From contig NZ_JAIVAF010000002.1 of NCBI RefSeq assembly GCF_020171805.1, positions 1 through 52,984 on the forward strand: a DNA stretch of 52,984 bases. Reading direction: 5' to 3'. A model generated the notes under the pieces. That model was not told where the DNA came from, made no database searches, and saw only the letters and a list, made by a program, of their open reading frames with translations. This document shows, piece by piece, positions 1 through 6,973 of the stretch. Positions within the stretch are counted from its first letter, which is position 1, and each line of letters begins with the position of its first letter. Position numbers and translations under genes: made by a program. The DNA is from Guptibacillus algicola (GTDB lineage: Bacteria > Bacillota > Bacilli > Bacillales > Guptibacillaceae).

Positions 1-84
1 AAAGAGACCTTCAAACGAGCAGCGGCAGATGAGCAAAATCATGCAGTGTGGTTTTTGTACTTTTTAACGCGGGGTCAGGCACGT
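1..84 (+). repeat. Left arm of an 84-bp perfect inverted repeat
   Basis: Bases 1-84 match the reverse complement of 1795-1878 without mismatch, and after one mismatch the match continues through CCTGACCCC. The two arms enclose the cytidine-deaminase-like and MFS genes. The arm holds the 3' end of a ferritin-like gene plus half of a REP-type palindrome. Confidence 0.9.
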
Positions 85-90
85 GCCTGA
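1..90 (+). pseudogene. 3' fragment of a second ferritin-like gene copy (cut by window edge)
   Basis: The plus strand reads in frame from base 1 to a TGA at 88-90 and encodes the last 29 residues of the ferritin-like protein annotated at 1789-2208, including DEQNHAVWFLYF. Bases 1-84 are identical to the reverse complement of 1795-1878. The last residues and the stop codon are supplied by the palindromic repeat at 71-94. Only the 3' end is inside the window, so whether a full second copy lies to the left is unknown. It could also be an assembly-edge duplication. Confidence 0.75.
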
Positions 91-94
91 CCCC
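71..94. repeat. REP-type palindrome 1
   Basis: A perfect 24-bp palindrome built from GGGGTCAGG and CCTGACCCC around CACGTG. On the minus strand it is preceded by the AATTGTTAAGAGC head, whose first bases abut the TAA of the deaminase-like gene ending at 108. It lies between the convergent ends of the ferritin fragment and that gene and could terminate transcription in both directions. Confidence 0.85.
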
Positions 95-107
95 CGCTCT
101 TAACAAT

Positions 108-509
108 TTATTCATCGTAAGCTTCATACCAATGATACGGCTGAATTTCCTTCAACGTCTTATAATCGAGGCGTCCTTCCGGATTATAAACAGCTGCCTT
201 CACATCACTTCCCCAATAAAATAGCCGCTCCTGGCACACGCCACAGGGAGTGAGAATCACGTAAGGCGAATGCTCATTCTCTCTAACTACACAAATCGTA
301 TGTGTTATTTTTGTTTCTAGCTTATGAGCTTCTAAGATTGCACCCGTTTCAATACATAATTCTGTGGATGCATTGATGACTTCAGGAGCGACGCTTGTAA
401 GAATCTGACCATCACTCGTGCGCATAGCCGCTGCGCCTCCCCAGCCTGATGGATATCGTTTTTCGATCAAGTTAAAGGCTTCGTCGTAGAGTTGTCTTTC
501 GATGTTCAT
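108..509 (-). CDS. Cytidine/blasticidin-S deaminase-family protein
   Basis: A 133-residue protein of the zinc-dependent cytidine deaminase fold. The zinc site is visible as CIE at residues 52-54 (a Cys in place of the His of HAE-type enzymes, with the catalytic Glu next to it) and PCGVC at 88-92. Family members hydrolyse the amino group of cytidine or related nucleosides in the cytoplasm; the exact substrate here is inferred. The ATG at 509 is preferred over the upstream GTG at 512 because GGAGG lies six bases before the ATG. Next to it, also on the minus strand, is an MFS transporter of a nucleoside-symporter-like type, so import plus deamination of a nucleoside is plausible. Housekeeping Cdd or a blasticidin-type resistance enzyme are both possible. 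Confidence 0.8.
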   Translation of the reverse strand: MNIERQLYDEAFNLIEKRYPSGWGGAAAMRTSDGQILTSVAPEVINASTELCIETGAILEAHKLETKITHTICVVRENEHSPYVILTPCGVCQERLFYWGSDVKAAVYNPEGRLDYKTLKEIQPYHWYEAYDE

Positions 510-527
510 CACATACCTCCAAAACTG

Positions 528-1712
528 TTAATTTGAGTTCACTGCATGTAGCTGAGAATAGGACCGTTCTGACTTTAATAGAACGGCAGTTAATAGCACA
601 CCGATCAGTGAAAGACCTCCGAAAAAGAGGTAGACTGCGAAAATATTAAAGAATTCGTAGAGGTACCCTCCTACAAATGTGCAGAACCAGTTTCCTATTC
701 CATTCCCAACCGCAGCATAGAGCGTAACCGCCGTCGCTTCCATGTCGATCGGCGCTATTTCCTTGATGTACTGAAGACCAGCTGGGATAAATAACCCTAG
801 TGAGAACCCTTGGATAATCGTTGTTGCGTAGATCACCGTTAAGCTTGGTTCAAAGAAATAAAGGACCCAACGCAAGAGTGATGCGATTCCTGCGAACAGT
901 ACAACTGCGAGTAAGCCGTAGCGTTGAATCCATTTTCCTGACAGTCGCATGAACGGAATTTCGAGTAACACAGCCAGCATGAAAGCTAGTCCAATCCCTG
1001 CGTAGGTTCCCCCGCTATCTTCTACAAACAGTCCAAAGTATGTATTATTTGATAAGTTCGGACCGAAGATCATAAATGTCACGATGAGAAACAGAAGGAA
1101 TTTTCGATAGACTAATAGCTTTTTCATCCCATTCTTCAAATCTACCTTCTTCGTCTGGCGTTCACTTGGTGATCGCCACGCGAGAATAGCAGCTAGCGAG
1201 AGGGAGATCAGGAAAGCGTAAAAGATAACCCCTGGACCAAAGACTGAGTCTGATAGTTTTCCCATGATGAACACAGCAAGGCCAAAGCCTAATGAACCAA
1301 ACAGTCGAATGTTTCCATAGTTATAGTTCACCTTACTCGTGTATTTCAGGGTGATGCTGTCGGACACTGGAATGATCGCACTCTGAAAGATCGCGACAAT
1401 AATTGCGATTACGATAAACCAATAAAATCCATCAAAAACAAGGTACCCCATCCCGGCGATACCAGTTAATAGTGCTGTTAATGTTAGTACTCTAGTAGGC
1501 GACTGTGTGTAGTCACACACCATCCCCCAAATTGGTTGAAAGAAGATCATGAAGATTGGACCGAGCGACATGATCATCCCGATCTCAGAACCGTTTAGAT
1601 TCTCAACTTGTTTTAAATAAACGCTAAGTAACGGGAATAAGCTACCTACCCCGAAAAAGGCGAGTAAATAGAATCCCTGAAGCGTTAGTATATTTTTCTT
1701 ACCCTCTTGCAT
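528..1712 (-). CDS. MFS transporter, YwbF/LacY-like (nucleoside:H+ symporter-type)
   Basis: A 394-residue integral membrane protein with about twelve hydrophobic segments, the usual length for the major facilitator superfamily. The N-terminal part (LQGFYLLAFFGVGSLFPLL, followed by a loop with GMIMSLGPIFM) and the NIRLFGSLGFG motif near residue 134 resemble the MFS_1_like group that includes B. subtilis YwbF and proton-coupled sugar or nucleoside importers. The substrate cannot be read from the sequence. A GGAGGTGC ribosome site precedes the ATG, and a sigma-A promoter lies just upstream at 1741-1768. The stop codon is only 18 bp before the deaminase-like gene, so the two are probably co-transcribed. 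Confidence 0.8.
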   Translation of the reverse strand: MQEGKKNILTLQGFYLLAFFGVGSLFPLLSVYLKQVENLNGSEIGMIMSLGPIFMIFFQPIWGMVCDYTQSPTRVLTLTALLTGIAGMGYLVFDGFYWFIVIAIIVAIFQSAIIPVSDSITLKYTSKVNYNYGNIRLFGSLGFGLAVFIMGKLSDSVFGPGVIFYAFLISLSLAAILAWRSPSERQTKKVDLKNGMKKLLVYRKFLLFLIVTFMIFGPNLSNNTYFGLFVEDSGGTYAGIGLAFMLAVLLEIPFMRLSGKWIQRYGLLAVVLFAGIASLLRWVLYFFEPSLTVIYATTIIQGFSLGLFIPAGLQYIKEIAPIDMEATAVTLYAAVGNGIGNWFCTFVGGYLYEFFNIFAVYLFFGGLSLIGVLLTAVLLKSERSYSQLHAVNSN

Positions 1713-1740
1713 GGTGCACCTCCGTAATGAGCTACCTTAT

Positions 1741-1768
1741 ATTGTATGCTCATCTTGGAAATAGTCAA
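1741..1768 (-). promoter_or_regulatory. Sigma-A promoter of the MFS/deaminase operon
   Basis: On the minus strand TTGACT (1763-1768) and TACAAT (1741-1746) are separated by 16 bp, about 30 bp upstream of the MFS start codon. Confidence 0.6.
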
Positions 1769-1773
1769 TAGTG

Positions 1774-1808
1774 GGGGTCAGGAAGGGGTCAGGAACGTGC
1801 CTGACCCC
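1774..1808. repeat. REP-type palindrome 2 (nested)
   Basis: GGGGTCAGG occurs twice (1774 and 1785), followed by one CCTGACCCC arm, so two alternative hairpins can form. The 3' end of the ferritin-like gene (stop at 1789) is encoded inside it. Confidence 0.8.
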
Positions 1809-2208
1809 GCGTTAAAAAGTACAAAAACCACACTGCATGATTTTGCTCATCTGCCGCTGCTCGTTTGAAGGTCTCTTTAATATAGAGATCTTGCGTTTGA
1901 TCCGCAATGTCGAGGTAAAAGTCGACAGCCTTTTGCTCATCTTCGATCGAGTACTTCAATCCAGATAGATAAGCAGTGGGACACTCTTCGATTAACTCTG
2001 GAGTAGGCTGTTGGCCAGTGAGCTGTGTATAGATGGCAGTGAAAGCTTGATAATGGTTGATTTCATCCTGACGAATCTCTAAGATCTGGTTTCTCGACTT
2101 TTCATTAGGCGCGAGTTGAGCGAGAATTTCGTAACACTGAATGGCGCTGTATTCTCCGTTTATCGCAATAGCGATGTCCTCGATGAGTGTTCGGTATGCG
2201 TTGTACAT
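1789..2208 (-). CDS. Ferritin-like (four-helix, carboxylate-bridged) protein
   Basis: A 139-residue helical protein with the spacing of a ferritin-like four-helix bundle. Helix 1 has EYSAIQCYE (19-27), helix 2 has DEINHYQAF near 48-56, helix 3 has IEDEQKAVDFYLDIAD and helix 4 has DEQNHAVWFLYF. The paired Glu and ExxH residues suit a di-iron or di-manganese site. The start at 2208 follows GGGAG by eight bases; an upstream in-frame extension lacks a ribosome site. The last residues (TRGQARS) and the stop come from the REP palindrome at 1774-1808, so the C-terminus appears to have been altered by the repeat. A second 3' end sits inverted at 1-90. The function is unassigned beyond the fold. Confidence 0.75.
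   Translation of the reverse strand: MYNAYRTLIEDIAIAINGEYSAIQCYEILAQLAPNEKSRNQILEIRQDEINHYQAFTAIYTQLTGQQPTPELIEECPTAYLSGLKYSIEDEQKAVDFYLDIADQTQDLYIKETFKRAAADEQNHAVWFLYFLTRGQARS
1795..1878 (-). repeat. Right arm of the 84-bp perfect inverted repeat
   Basis: This stretch is the reverse complement of bases 1-84 with no mismatch. It comprises the 3' end of the ferritin-like gene and half of REP palindrome 2. Confidence 0.9.
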
Positions 2209-2286
2209 GCTGTTCTCTCCCTTATTTATGAAACAAGATAAAACAGTATATGATGGAGGCCCAGTGAAGAGTGAAAAATAAAGAAC

Positions 2287-2310
2287 GGGGTCAGGCATAC
2301 GCCTGACCCC
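2287..2310. repeat. REP-type palindrome 3
   Basis: GGGGTCAGGC and GCCTGACCCC flank ATAC. On the minus strand the head ATTGTTTGTAG follows directly on the TGA stop (2323-2325) of the MazG-like gene. It probably doubles as that gene's terminator. Confidence 0.85.
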
Positions 2311-2322
2311 CCTACAAACAAT

Positions 2323-2646
2323 TCACTCTTCAACACTCTTAAGAAACACTCGTTCCGCAAAAACGCCTCTCGTTTCTTCTTTTTCTCCCCTTACCATTTC
2401 TACATCTTCATAAGACTTACCATGTACACCCGCTAATGAACGCACTACCTCAATAACATCGCAAAGCTCCGAAATAGCATCTTCGTCTGAGCTTGCTTCA
2501 AGATACTCATTCACTTCTTCGAGCAGCTTTCTTCTCAGTTCTACCTTGAATTCTCCTTCTGATAAATTTATAGCTTCATAAGTTTGTCCGTTCTTAGCTA
2601 TAATTTCAGGGATACGATCTCTAACTAGCTTATTATATACTGGCAT
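2323..2646 (-). CDS. MazG-like nucleoside triphosphate pyrophosphohydrolase
   Basis: A 107-residue all-alpha NTP-PPase-like protein often annotated as phosphoribosyl-ATP pyrophosphohydrolase-like. It starts with YNKLVRDRIPEII, typical of the small MazG-like group. The acidic metal-binding motif is EEVNE at 43-47 plus E60 and D63 (ELCD). Such enzymes cleave NTPs or dNTPs to monophosphate and pyrophosphate using Mg2+. The start overlaps the upstream deoxyribosyltransferase-like gene by 14 bp, implying translational coupling. It is too short and lacks the partners for a histidine-biosynthesis HisE role, so a house-cleaning or salvage role is more likely. Confidence 0.75.
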   Translation of the reverse strand: MPVYNKLVRDRIPEIIAKNGQTYEAINLSEGEFKVELRRKLLEEVNEYLEASSDEDAISELCDVIEVVRSLAGVHGKSYEDVEMVRGEKEETRGVFAERVFLKSVEE

Positions 2647-3031
2647 GTTTTTTCTCTCTTACAATCGTATTCAAGAGATCCGTCAGCGTACCCGTGCAAA
2701 CCGTCACCCCACTCGTATGGTAAAACGAGCTCGACGTCACAGGGTCTGTGATCTTCTCTTCAGTGTAAAGATAAACAGGAATATCAAGACCAAGCGCAAT
2801 CCCCATTTCAATGTGTGTCCCTTTACCTCCAGGAAGAAGAACGACCAGAAAATCGGAATCTCTTACAGCATCGAGTTCAGCGCTCCCTATTTTCTCGAGG
2901 TCCGAAAACGTTGCCGCTCTCTCGTTTAATGTCCAATCGTATGTATGCACGAATCCTTCTCCCTTTAATAAATCACGTAGCTCTTGAACCTGAGCTTTGT
3001 TTTGAAAACTAGATGCGATATAAAACTTCAT
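2633..3031 (-). CDS. Nucleoside 2-deoxyribosyltransferase-like protein
   Basis: A 132-residue protein beginning FYIASSFQNK, with DSDFLVVLLPGGKGTHIEMGIAL near residues 59-81. The GTHIEMG segment corresponds to the catalytic-Glu region of nucleoside 2-deoxyribosyltransferases (PF05014-like), which exchange bases between deoxynucleosides or hydrolyse deoxynucleotides. The reaction here is inferred from fold only. It overlaps the MazG-like gene by 14 bp, forming a two-gene nucleotide-metabolism unit. The ATG at 3031 is preceded by AGGAGTG-type sequence. Confidence 0.7.
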   Translation of the reverse strand: MKFYIASSFQNKAQVQELRDLLKGEGFVHTYDWTLNERAATFSDLEKIGSAELDAVRDSDFLVVLLPGGKGTHIEMGIALGLDIPVYLYTEEKITDPVTSSSFYHTSGVTVCTGTLTDLLNTIVREKKHASI

Positions 3032-3067
3032 AACACTCCTCCTATGTTTGACGGCTAGAATCCTACT

Positions 3068-3361
3068 TTATTTTTCTGCAAGCTGCTTATTCATCGTTTT
3101 CTTCAACTTTCTTGCCATTCTATCTTCATACATCGGTGACTTTTTCATCTTCTTGACGCGCATCTTGCCAATTACGTAACGAACGGATTCATTTTTCATA
3201 ATGAGTGGCTTTCCCTGAGGGTGTTTTGTGAGATCAGTAAACCACGAAAAAGCCATAAGTGCCACGATGTTCTCTTCTATTTTCTCCTCATCTGGTGCGT
3301 CTCCTCCACCGATACCTAATATCCCGCCTATATTTGCCAGAATCTCAAGTAACAACTCCAT
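3068..3361 (-). CDS. Hypothetical protein, short hydrophobic N-terminus
   Basis: I do not recognise this 97-residue protein. It has a hydrophobic N-terminal segment (MELLLEILANIGGILGIGGG), an acidic linker, and a very basic C-terminal half rich in Lys, Arg and Met (KMRVKKMKKSP...). The ATG at 3361 has a weak AGGG site upstream; an in-frame start further upstream at 3391 is possible. It is separated from the next gene by about 36 bp and may be the first gene of the same minus-strand unit. Confidence 0.5.
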   Translation of the reverse strand: MELLLEILANIGGILGIGGGDAPDEEKIEENIVALMAFSWFTDLTKHPQGKPLIMKNESVRYVIGKMRVKKMKKSPMYEDRMARKLKKTMNKQLAEK

Positions 3362-3448
3362 AGTGATCGCCCTCTCTATAACGAATCTCAATTCGAGTTA
3401 CCAATTATTAGTACATATACGAATCGTGTAGGTAAATGGTTTCACTTT

Positions 3449-3483
3449 GGGGTCAGGATGACGCCTGACCCCATCCTGACCCC
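3449..3483. repeat. REP-type palindrome 4 (nested)
   Basis: A long GGGGTCAGGATG / CATCCTGACCCC stem contains a shorter GGGGTCAGG...CCTGACCCC alternative. It is followed by TTTAAACAATT (3487-3497), the complement of the usual head. It sits between the unknown minus-strand gene and the gas vesicle operon, just before the operon promoter. Confidence 0.85.
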
Positions 3484-3485
3484 TT

Positions 3486-3527
3486 GTTTAAACAATTCAC
3501 TTCCGAGGTATACTCCTGTGAATTGTT
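3486..3527 (+). promoter_or_regulatory. Probable gvp operon promoter with operator-like dyad
   Basis: GTTTAA (3486-3491), 14 bp, AGGTAT (3506-3511) matches 11 of 12 positions of the sigma-B consensus GTTTAA/GGGTAT. The same GTTTAA with TATACT (3509-3514) at 17 bp could serve sigma-A. A perfect dyad, AACAATTCAC (3491-3500) and GTGAATTGTT (3518-3527), overlaps it and could bind a regulator. Which sigma factor is used is inference. The left part overlaps the REP head. Confidence 0.45.
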
Positions 3528-3594
3528 TTACTCTCCAATCATTTCTGTCATGGAGATGGTTTGGAACCCACTACGAGTACAAGGGAGTGAAGTG

Positions 3595-3855
3595 ATGAGT
3601 ATTCAGAAAAGTGCAGAGAGTTCCAGTCTCGCGGAAGTCATCGATCGGATACTGGACAAAGGCATTGTCATTGATGCATTCGCACGGGTTTCGCTCGTTG
3701 GAATCGAGATTCTTACGGTTGAAGCTCGCGTTGTTATTGCGAGTGTGGATACGTGGTTACGCTATGCTGAAGCGGTCGGACTTCTCCGGGATGATGTGCA
3801 AGAAGGAGGTCTATCTCAGCAATCAAACCAGCGAAATCCACAATTTAGCATGTAG
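3595..3855 (+). CDS. gvpA: Gas vesicle structural protein GvpA (copy 1)
   Basis: An 86-residue GvpA-family protein, the main shell subunit of gas vesicles. The hallmark core [23 protein letters not shown] and the [27 protein letters not shown] helix pair are complete. GvpA polymerises into the ribbed hollow cylinder that excludes water and gives buoyancy. The start at 3595 is chosen because AAGGGAG lies upstream and the protein then begins [10 protein letters not shown] as in other GvpA; the frame stays open upstream but without homology. It heads a plus-strand operon running to 9119. A near-identical copy lies at 4386-4646, differing mainly at the C-terminal tail. Confidence 0.97.
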   Translation: MSIQKSAESSSLAEVIDRILDKGIVIDAFARVSLVGIEILTVEARVVIASVDTWLRYAEAVGLLRDDVQEGGLSQQSNQRNPQFSM

Positions 3856-3912
3856 GTCATTGGATTCATTTTTCGCAATTAACTGCAATTCGACCCACTA
3901 AGGGGGTATCTC

Positions 3913-4365
3913 ATGAATAAGCCCTTTGAAAAAGCTGTTGATAAAGTTACGGAAAAAGTAGTGGACCACACGCCTGAACGCATTAAAGAAAAGGTAAAAG
4001 ATACGGTTCAAGATCACGCACAGGAAAAGTTTACAGAAAAAGTGCAGGAAGGTGTGCAATCAAAGGTTAACGATGCTTCAGAGCAGCTTCAAAATGTAAA
4101 AGAAGAAAATGCATCTAAGGTTCACAGTACCGCAGAAAAAGCCAAAGAAAAAGTACAGGACGCTCTACTTTCAGTAAAAGAAAAAGTCTCGACGGCGAAA
4201 GAAGCTGGTGAGGAATTTCAGGACAAAGTATCTTCCTCACGAGAAAGCAAAACCATTAAAGGCGTTAACGACATCAAGAGTTCAACAAATATTAAAAGCG
4301 CCACGAACATCAAAAGTTCTCAGAACATTAAGTCATCAAGGGATATCAAAACGATGAGTTCATAA
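3913..4365 (+). CDS. Gas vesicle accessory protein, GvpQ/GvpP-like
   Basis: A 150-residue, very hydrophilic, Lys/Glu-rich protein predicted to be one long amphipathic helix with many VKEKV/EKVQE-type repeats. It sits between the two gvpA copies, where B. megaterium has gvpP and gvpQ. Only one gene occupies that place here. The C-terminal 35 residues are built from near-repeats of (D/N)IKSS/A followed by T, Q or R ([24 protein letters not shown]). Its role is presumably accessory, in vesicle clustering or stability. I cannot decide between P and Q. An AAGGGGG ribosome site lies before the ATG. Confidence 0.7.
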   Translation: MNKPFEKAVDKVTEKVVDHTPERIKEKVKDTVQDHAQEKFTEKVQEGVQSKVNDASEQLQNVKEENASKVHSTAEKAKEKVQDALLSVKEKVSTAKEAGEEFQDKVSSSRESKTIKGVNDIKSSTNIKSATNIKSSQNIKSSRDIKTMSS

Positions 4366-4385
4366 TACTCAAAAGGAGAGATTTC

Positions 4386-4646
4386 ATGGCTATTCAAAAA
4401 AGTGCAGAAAGCTCAAGTCTTGCAGAAGTGATTGACCGTATTCTTGATAAAGGGATCGTCATCGACGCATTCGCGAGAGTCTCCGTTGTAGGGATTGAAA
4501 TTTTGACCGTTGAAGCACGCGTGGTTATCGCAAGTGTTGATACATGGTTACGATACGCTGAGGCAGTTGGCTTGCTTCGCGACGACGTGCAAGAGAATGG
4601 TCTTGCGAGTCAGCAGAACGAACGCAGTCCTCAATTTAGCATCTAA
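4386..4646 (+). CDS. gvpA: Gas vesicle structural protein GvpA (copy 2, GvpB of B. megaterium)
   Basis: 86 residues, identical to copy 1 over almost the whole GvpA core, with SVVGIEI in place of SLVGIEI and a diverged tail ([17 protein letters not shown]). At DNA level many third codon positions differ, so the duplication is not recent although the proteins are under strong constraint. In B. megaterium the equivalent second copy (GvpB) is the major shell protein. A GGAGAG ribosome site precedes the ATG. Confidence 0.95.
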   Translation: MAIQKSAESSSLAEVIDRILDKGIVIDAFARVSVVGIEILTVEARVVIASVDTWLRYAEAVGLLRDDVQENGLASQQNERSPQFSI

Positions 4647-4722
4647 TACAACTAAGGGAGAAGCGGTCTTGCTTTTACAGAAGGCCGTCTTCTCCCCTCC
4701 ATTATGATAGCAGGAGGTCAAT

Positions 4723-4989
4723 ATGGAAATTAAACAAATCATGGGTAATGTGGCAGAGTTCCTTAACGAGAACGTTGCACCCCTTCATAAGATTACTTCA
4801 GTCGAGACGACTGAAAACGAAGGTTGGAGAGTGACGGCGGAAGTGATTGAAGAAAAAGAATACATGAAGCGATATGCGAAAGATGAATTAGTCGGTTCGT
4901 ACGATGTACTTCTCAATGAAAACAAGGAAGTAACATCATTCAAACGCCGAGATGTTCGTTATCGAAGTGCGATCGGTGAGGAAGCATAG
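4723..4989 (+). CDS. gvpO: Gas vesicle protein GvpO (named GvpR in B. megaterium)
   Basis: An 88-residue GvpO-family protein (PF05800). The signature is the segment GWRVTAEVIEEKEYM...YDVLLNENKEVTSFKRRDVRYRSA. It is a cytoplasmic accessory factor of gas vesicle formation. An AGGAGGTC ribosome site lies just upstream, and it is 17 bp from gvpN. The order gvpA-gvpO-gvpN matches the Bacillus-type cluster. Confidence 0.85.
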   Translation: MEIKQIMGNVAEFLNENVAPLHKITSVETTENEGWRVTAEVIEEKEYMKRYAKDELVGSYDVLLNENKEVTSFKRRDVRYRSAIGEEA

Positions 4990-5006
4990 GCCAGGAGGTA
5001 GTCACG

Positions 5007-5930
5007 ATGTCTGTTTTAAAGCAAAGGATGAAAAAGGATAACCGAGCGTTTCTTGAGGATGACGAAACAAAGAACCTTATCGACCGATCGCTACACTACA
5101 TCGAGGCAGGATACCCTGTCCACTTCACTGGACCATCTGGCGCCGGCAAAACAACGATTGCTCTTGCACTAGCCAAAAAGCGCAAGCGCCCTGTTATGTT
5201 GATGCACGGAAATCACGAGTTGGACAACCATGACTTGATCGGTACGTTCACAGGTTACTCAAGTAAAACGGTAATCGATCAGTATGTTCGCTCTGTCTAT
5301 AAAAAGGATGAAAATGTTTCTGAAGCGTGGCGAGATGGCCGGTTACTAGAAGCCGTAAAACACGGGTATACGCTTGTTTACGATGAGTTTACTCGCTCAA
5401 AGCCCTCGACGAATAACATTTTTCTATCCATTTTAGAAGAAGGCATCCTCCCGCTTTATGGAACAAAATCAACGGAGCCGTTCATTCGCGTACATCCAAA
5501 ATTCGCTGTCATCTTCACGAGCAATCCTGCAGAATATGCAGGCGTATATGAGACGCAAGATGCGCTACTCGATCGTTTGATTACGATCAACATGAACTTC
5601 AACGATCGCGAGCGTGAAGCTAGGATACTACAGCAGAAATTCGACCTCTCAACACAAGAGGCACAAACGATTTCATCTCTTGTTTCTCATATTCGTACGC
5701 TCTACCCGAACGCGGCAAACGGACCAAGTATACGCGCTTCCCTGATGATCGCACGACTTACTGAGGAAGCAGAAATTCCGATCAAAGGCGATAACCCAGA
5801 GTTCCAGCGCTTATGCCTCGATATTTTAGTAGATGGCTTAAGTCGAATATTGAATTCAGACAATCCAATCGATAATGCAGAAAAACTCATCTTAGAGGCA
5901 TGCAGGAGCCTAAGCACACAACATTCATAA
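5007..5930 (+). CDS. gvpN: Gas vesicle AAA+ ATPase GvpN
   Basis: A 307-residue MoxR-like AAA+ ATPase. Walker A is GPSGAGKTT at 42-50, Walker B is LVYDE at 123-127, followed by FTSNPAEYAG, a sensor-1 region typical of GvpN. It is thought to remodel or feed the growing vesicle shell with ATP hydrolysis, and together with GvpO and the minor GvpA-like proteins it is conserved in almost all gas vesicle clusters. The ribosome site is AGGAGG, ten bases before ATG. Confidence 0.95.
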   Translation: MSVLKQRMKKDNRAFLEDDETKNLIDRSLHYIEAGYPVHFTGPSGAGKTTIALALAKKRKRPVMLMHGNHELDNHDLIGTFTGYSSKTVIDQYVRSVYKKDENVSEAWRDGRLLEAVKHGYTLVYDEFTRSKPSTNNIFLSILEEGILPLYGTKSTEPFIRVHPKFAVIFTSNPAEYAGVYETQDALLDRLITINMNFNDREREARILQQKFDLSTQEAQTISSLVSHIRTLYPNAANGPSIRASLMIARLTEEAEIPIKGDNPEFQRLCLDILVDGLSRILNSDNPIDNAEKLILEACRSLSTQHS

Positions 5931-5945
5931 AGGAGCGGTTGACGA

Positions 5946-6713
5946 ATGAGCAAGGAAGATACAGGCATCTATATTTTTTGTGCGATCCAAACAGAAGATG
6001 AACAACAATTTGGGTCAGTAACCATCGAAGGTGTCGAACATGAGACATTTACGATTCACTATAAAGACGCTGCTATGGTTGCAGCACAAGTTCCAATGAA
6101 AATCTATCATCCGAAAAAAGATAATCTGATGATGCATCAGAAAACAGTCTCACGTGTGATGGAAGATAGCGATACGGTTCTTCCGATCAGTTTCGGAAAT
6201 GTCTTTCATTCCGTAGATGATGTGAAAGTCTTACTTGAGAATCTCTACCCTCAATTCGAAAAACTTTTTCCTGCTATCAAAGGAAAAATTGAAGTTGGAC
6301 TAAAAGTAATCGGCAAAAATGATTGGCTCGAATCAAGAGTGAACGAGCATCCAGAAGTTGAAAAGATGGCGTCTTCTGTAAAAGGAAAGTCCGAGGCGGC
6401 TGGTTACTACGAACGAATACAGCTCGGAGGTATGGCGCAAAAGCTTTTTGCATCACTTCAAAAAGAAATTAAGGAAGACATTTTTAACCCACTAGACGAA
6501 ACAGCTGAAGCGTCGAAAGCAAATGACCCTATCGGAGAAAAAATGTTATTGAACGCATCATTCCTCGTTGATCGAGAGAAAGAGGAGAAGTTTGATGAAG
6601 TCGTCAATGAGGCTCACGATAAATGGAAAGACAAAGTTGAGTTTAGCTATACCGGTCCATGGCCTGCATACAATTTCGTCAATATCCGCTTGAAAGTTGA
6701 AGAAGGTGCATGA
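5946..6713 (+). CDS. gvpF: Gas vesicle protein GvpF (GvpL/F family)
   Basis: A 255-residue GvpL/GvpF-family protein. It starts with GIYIFCAIQ and ends with FSYTGPWPAYNFVNIRL, the family's C-terminal signature. GvpF is thought to act at the gas-facing or nucleating end of the vesicle and to bind GvpA during assembly. Its stop overlaps the gvpG start by four bases (ATGA), indicating translational coupling. A second member of the family is at 6974-7774. Confidence 0.93.
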   Translation: MSKEDTGIYIFCAIQTEDEQQFGSVTIEGVEHETFTIHYKDAAMVAAQVPMKIYHPKKDNLMMHQKTVSRVMEDSDTVLPISFGNVFHSVDDVKVLLENLYPQFEKLFPAIKGKIEVGLKVIGKNDWLESRVNEHPEVEKMASSVKGKSEAAGYYERIQLGGMAQKLFASLQKEIKEDIFNPLDETAEASKANDPIGEKMLLNASFLVDREKEEKFDEVVNEAHDKWKDKVEFSYTGPWPAYNFVNIRLKVEEGA

Positions 6714-6964
6714 TCCATAAACTCGTTACTTCCCCCATCAACCTGGTGATTAAAGTCGGTGAGAAAATTAAGGAAGAAGCCGATAAAGAACTTTACGATT
6801 TGCCAACGATTCAGCAAAAACTGATTCAACTGCAAATGATGTACGAGCTAGGCGAAATACCTGAGGAAGCGTTTCAAGAAAAAGAAGAAGAACTGCTCCT
6901 TCGTTACGAGACGGCAAAACGCATGGAGATGGAGCAGTGGGAAGAACTAACGAAAAAGAAATGA
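6710..6964 (+). CDS. gvpG: Gas vesicle protein GvpG
   Basis: An 84-residue helical GvpG-family protein with the conserved LQMMYELGEIPEEAFQEKEEELLLRYE core. It is a small accessory protein of vesicle assembly. It is coupled to gvpF by an ATGA overlap and to gvpL by a ten-base gap. Confidence 0.92.
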   Translation: MIHKLVTSPINLVIKVGEKIKEEADKELYDLPTIQQKLIQLQMMYELGEIPEEAFQEKEEELLLRYETAKRMEMEQWEELTKKK

Positions 6965-6973
6965 GGGTAACCG

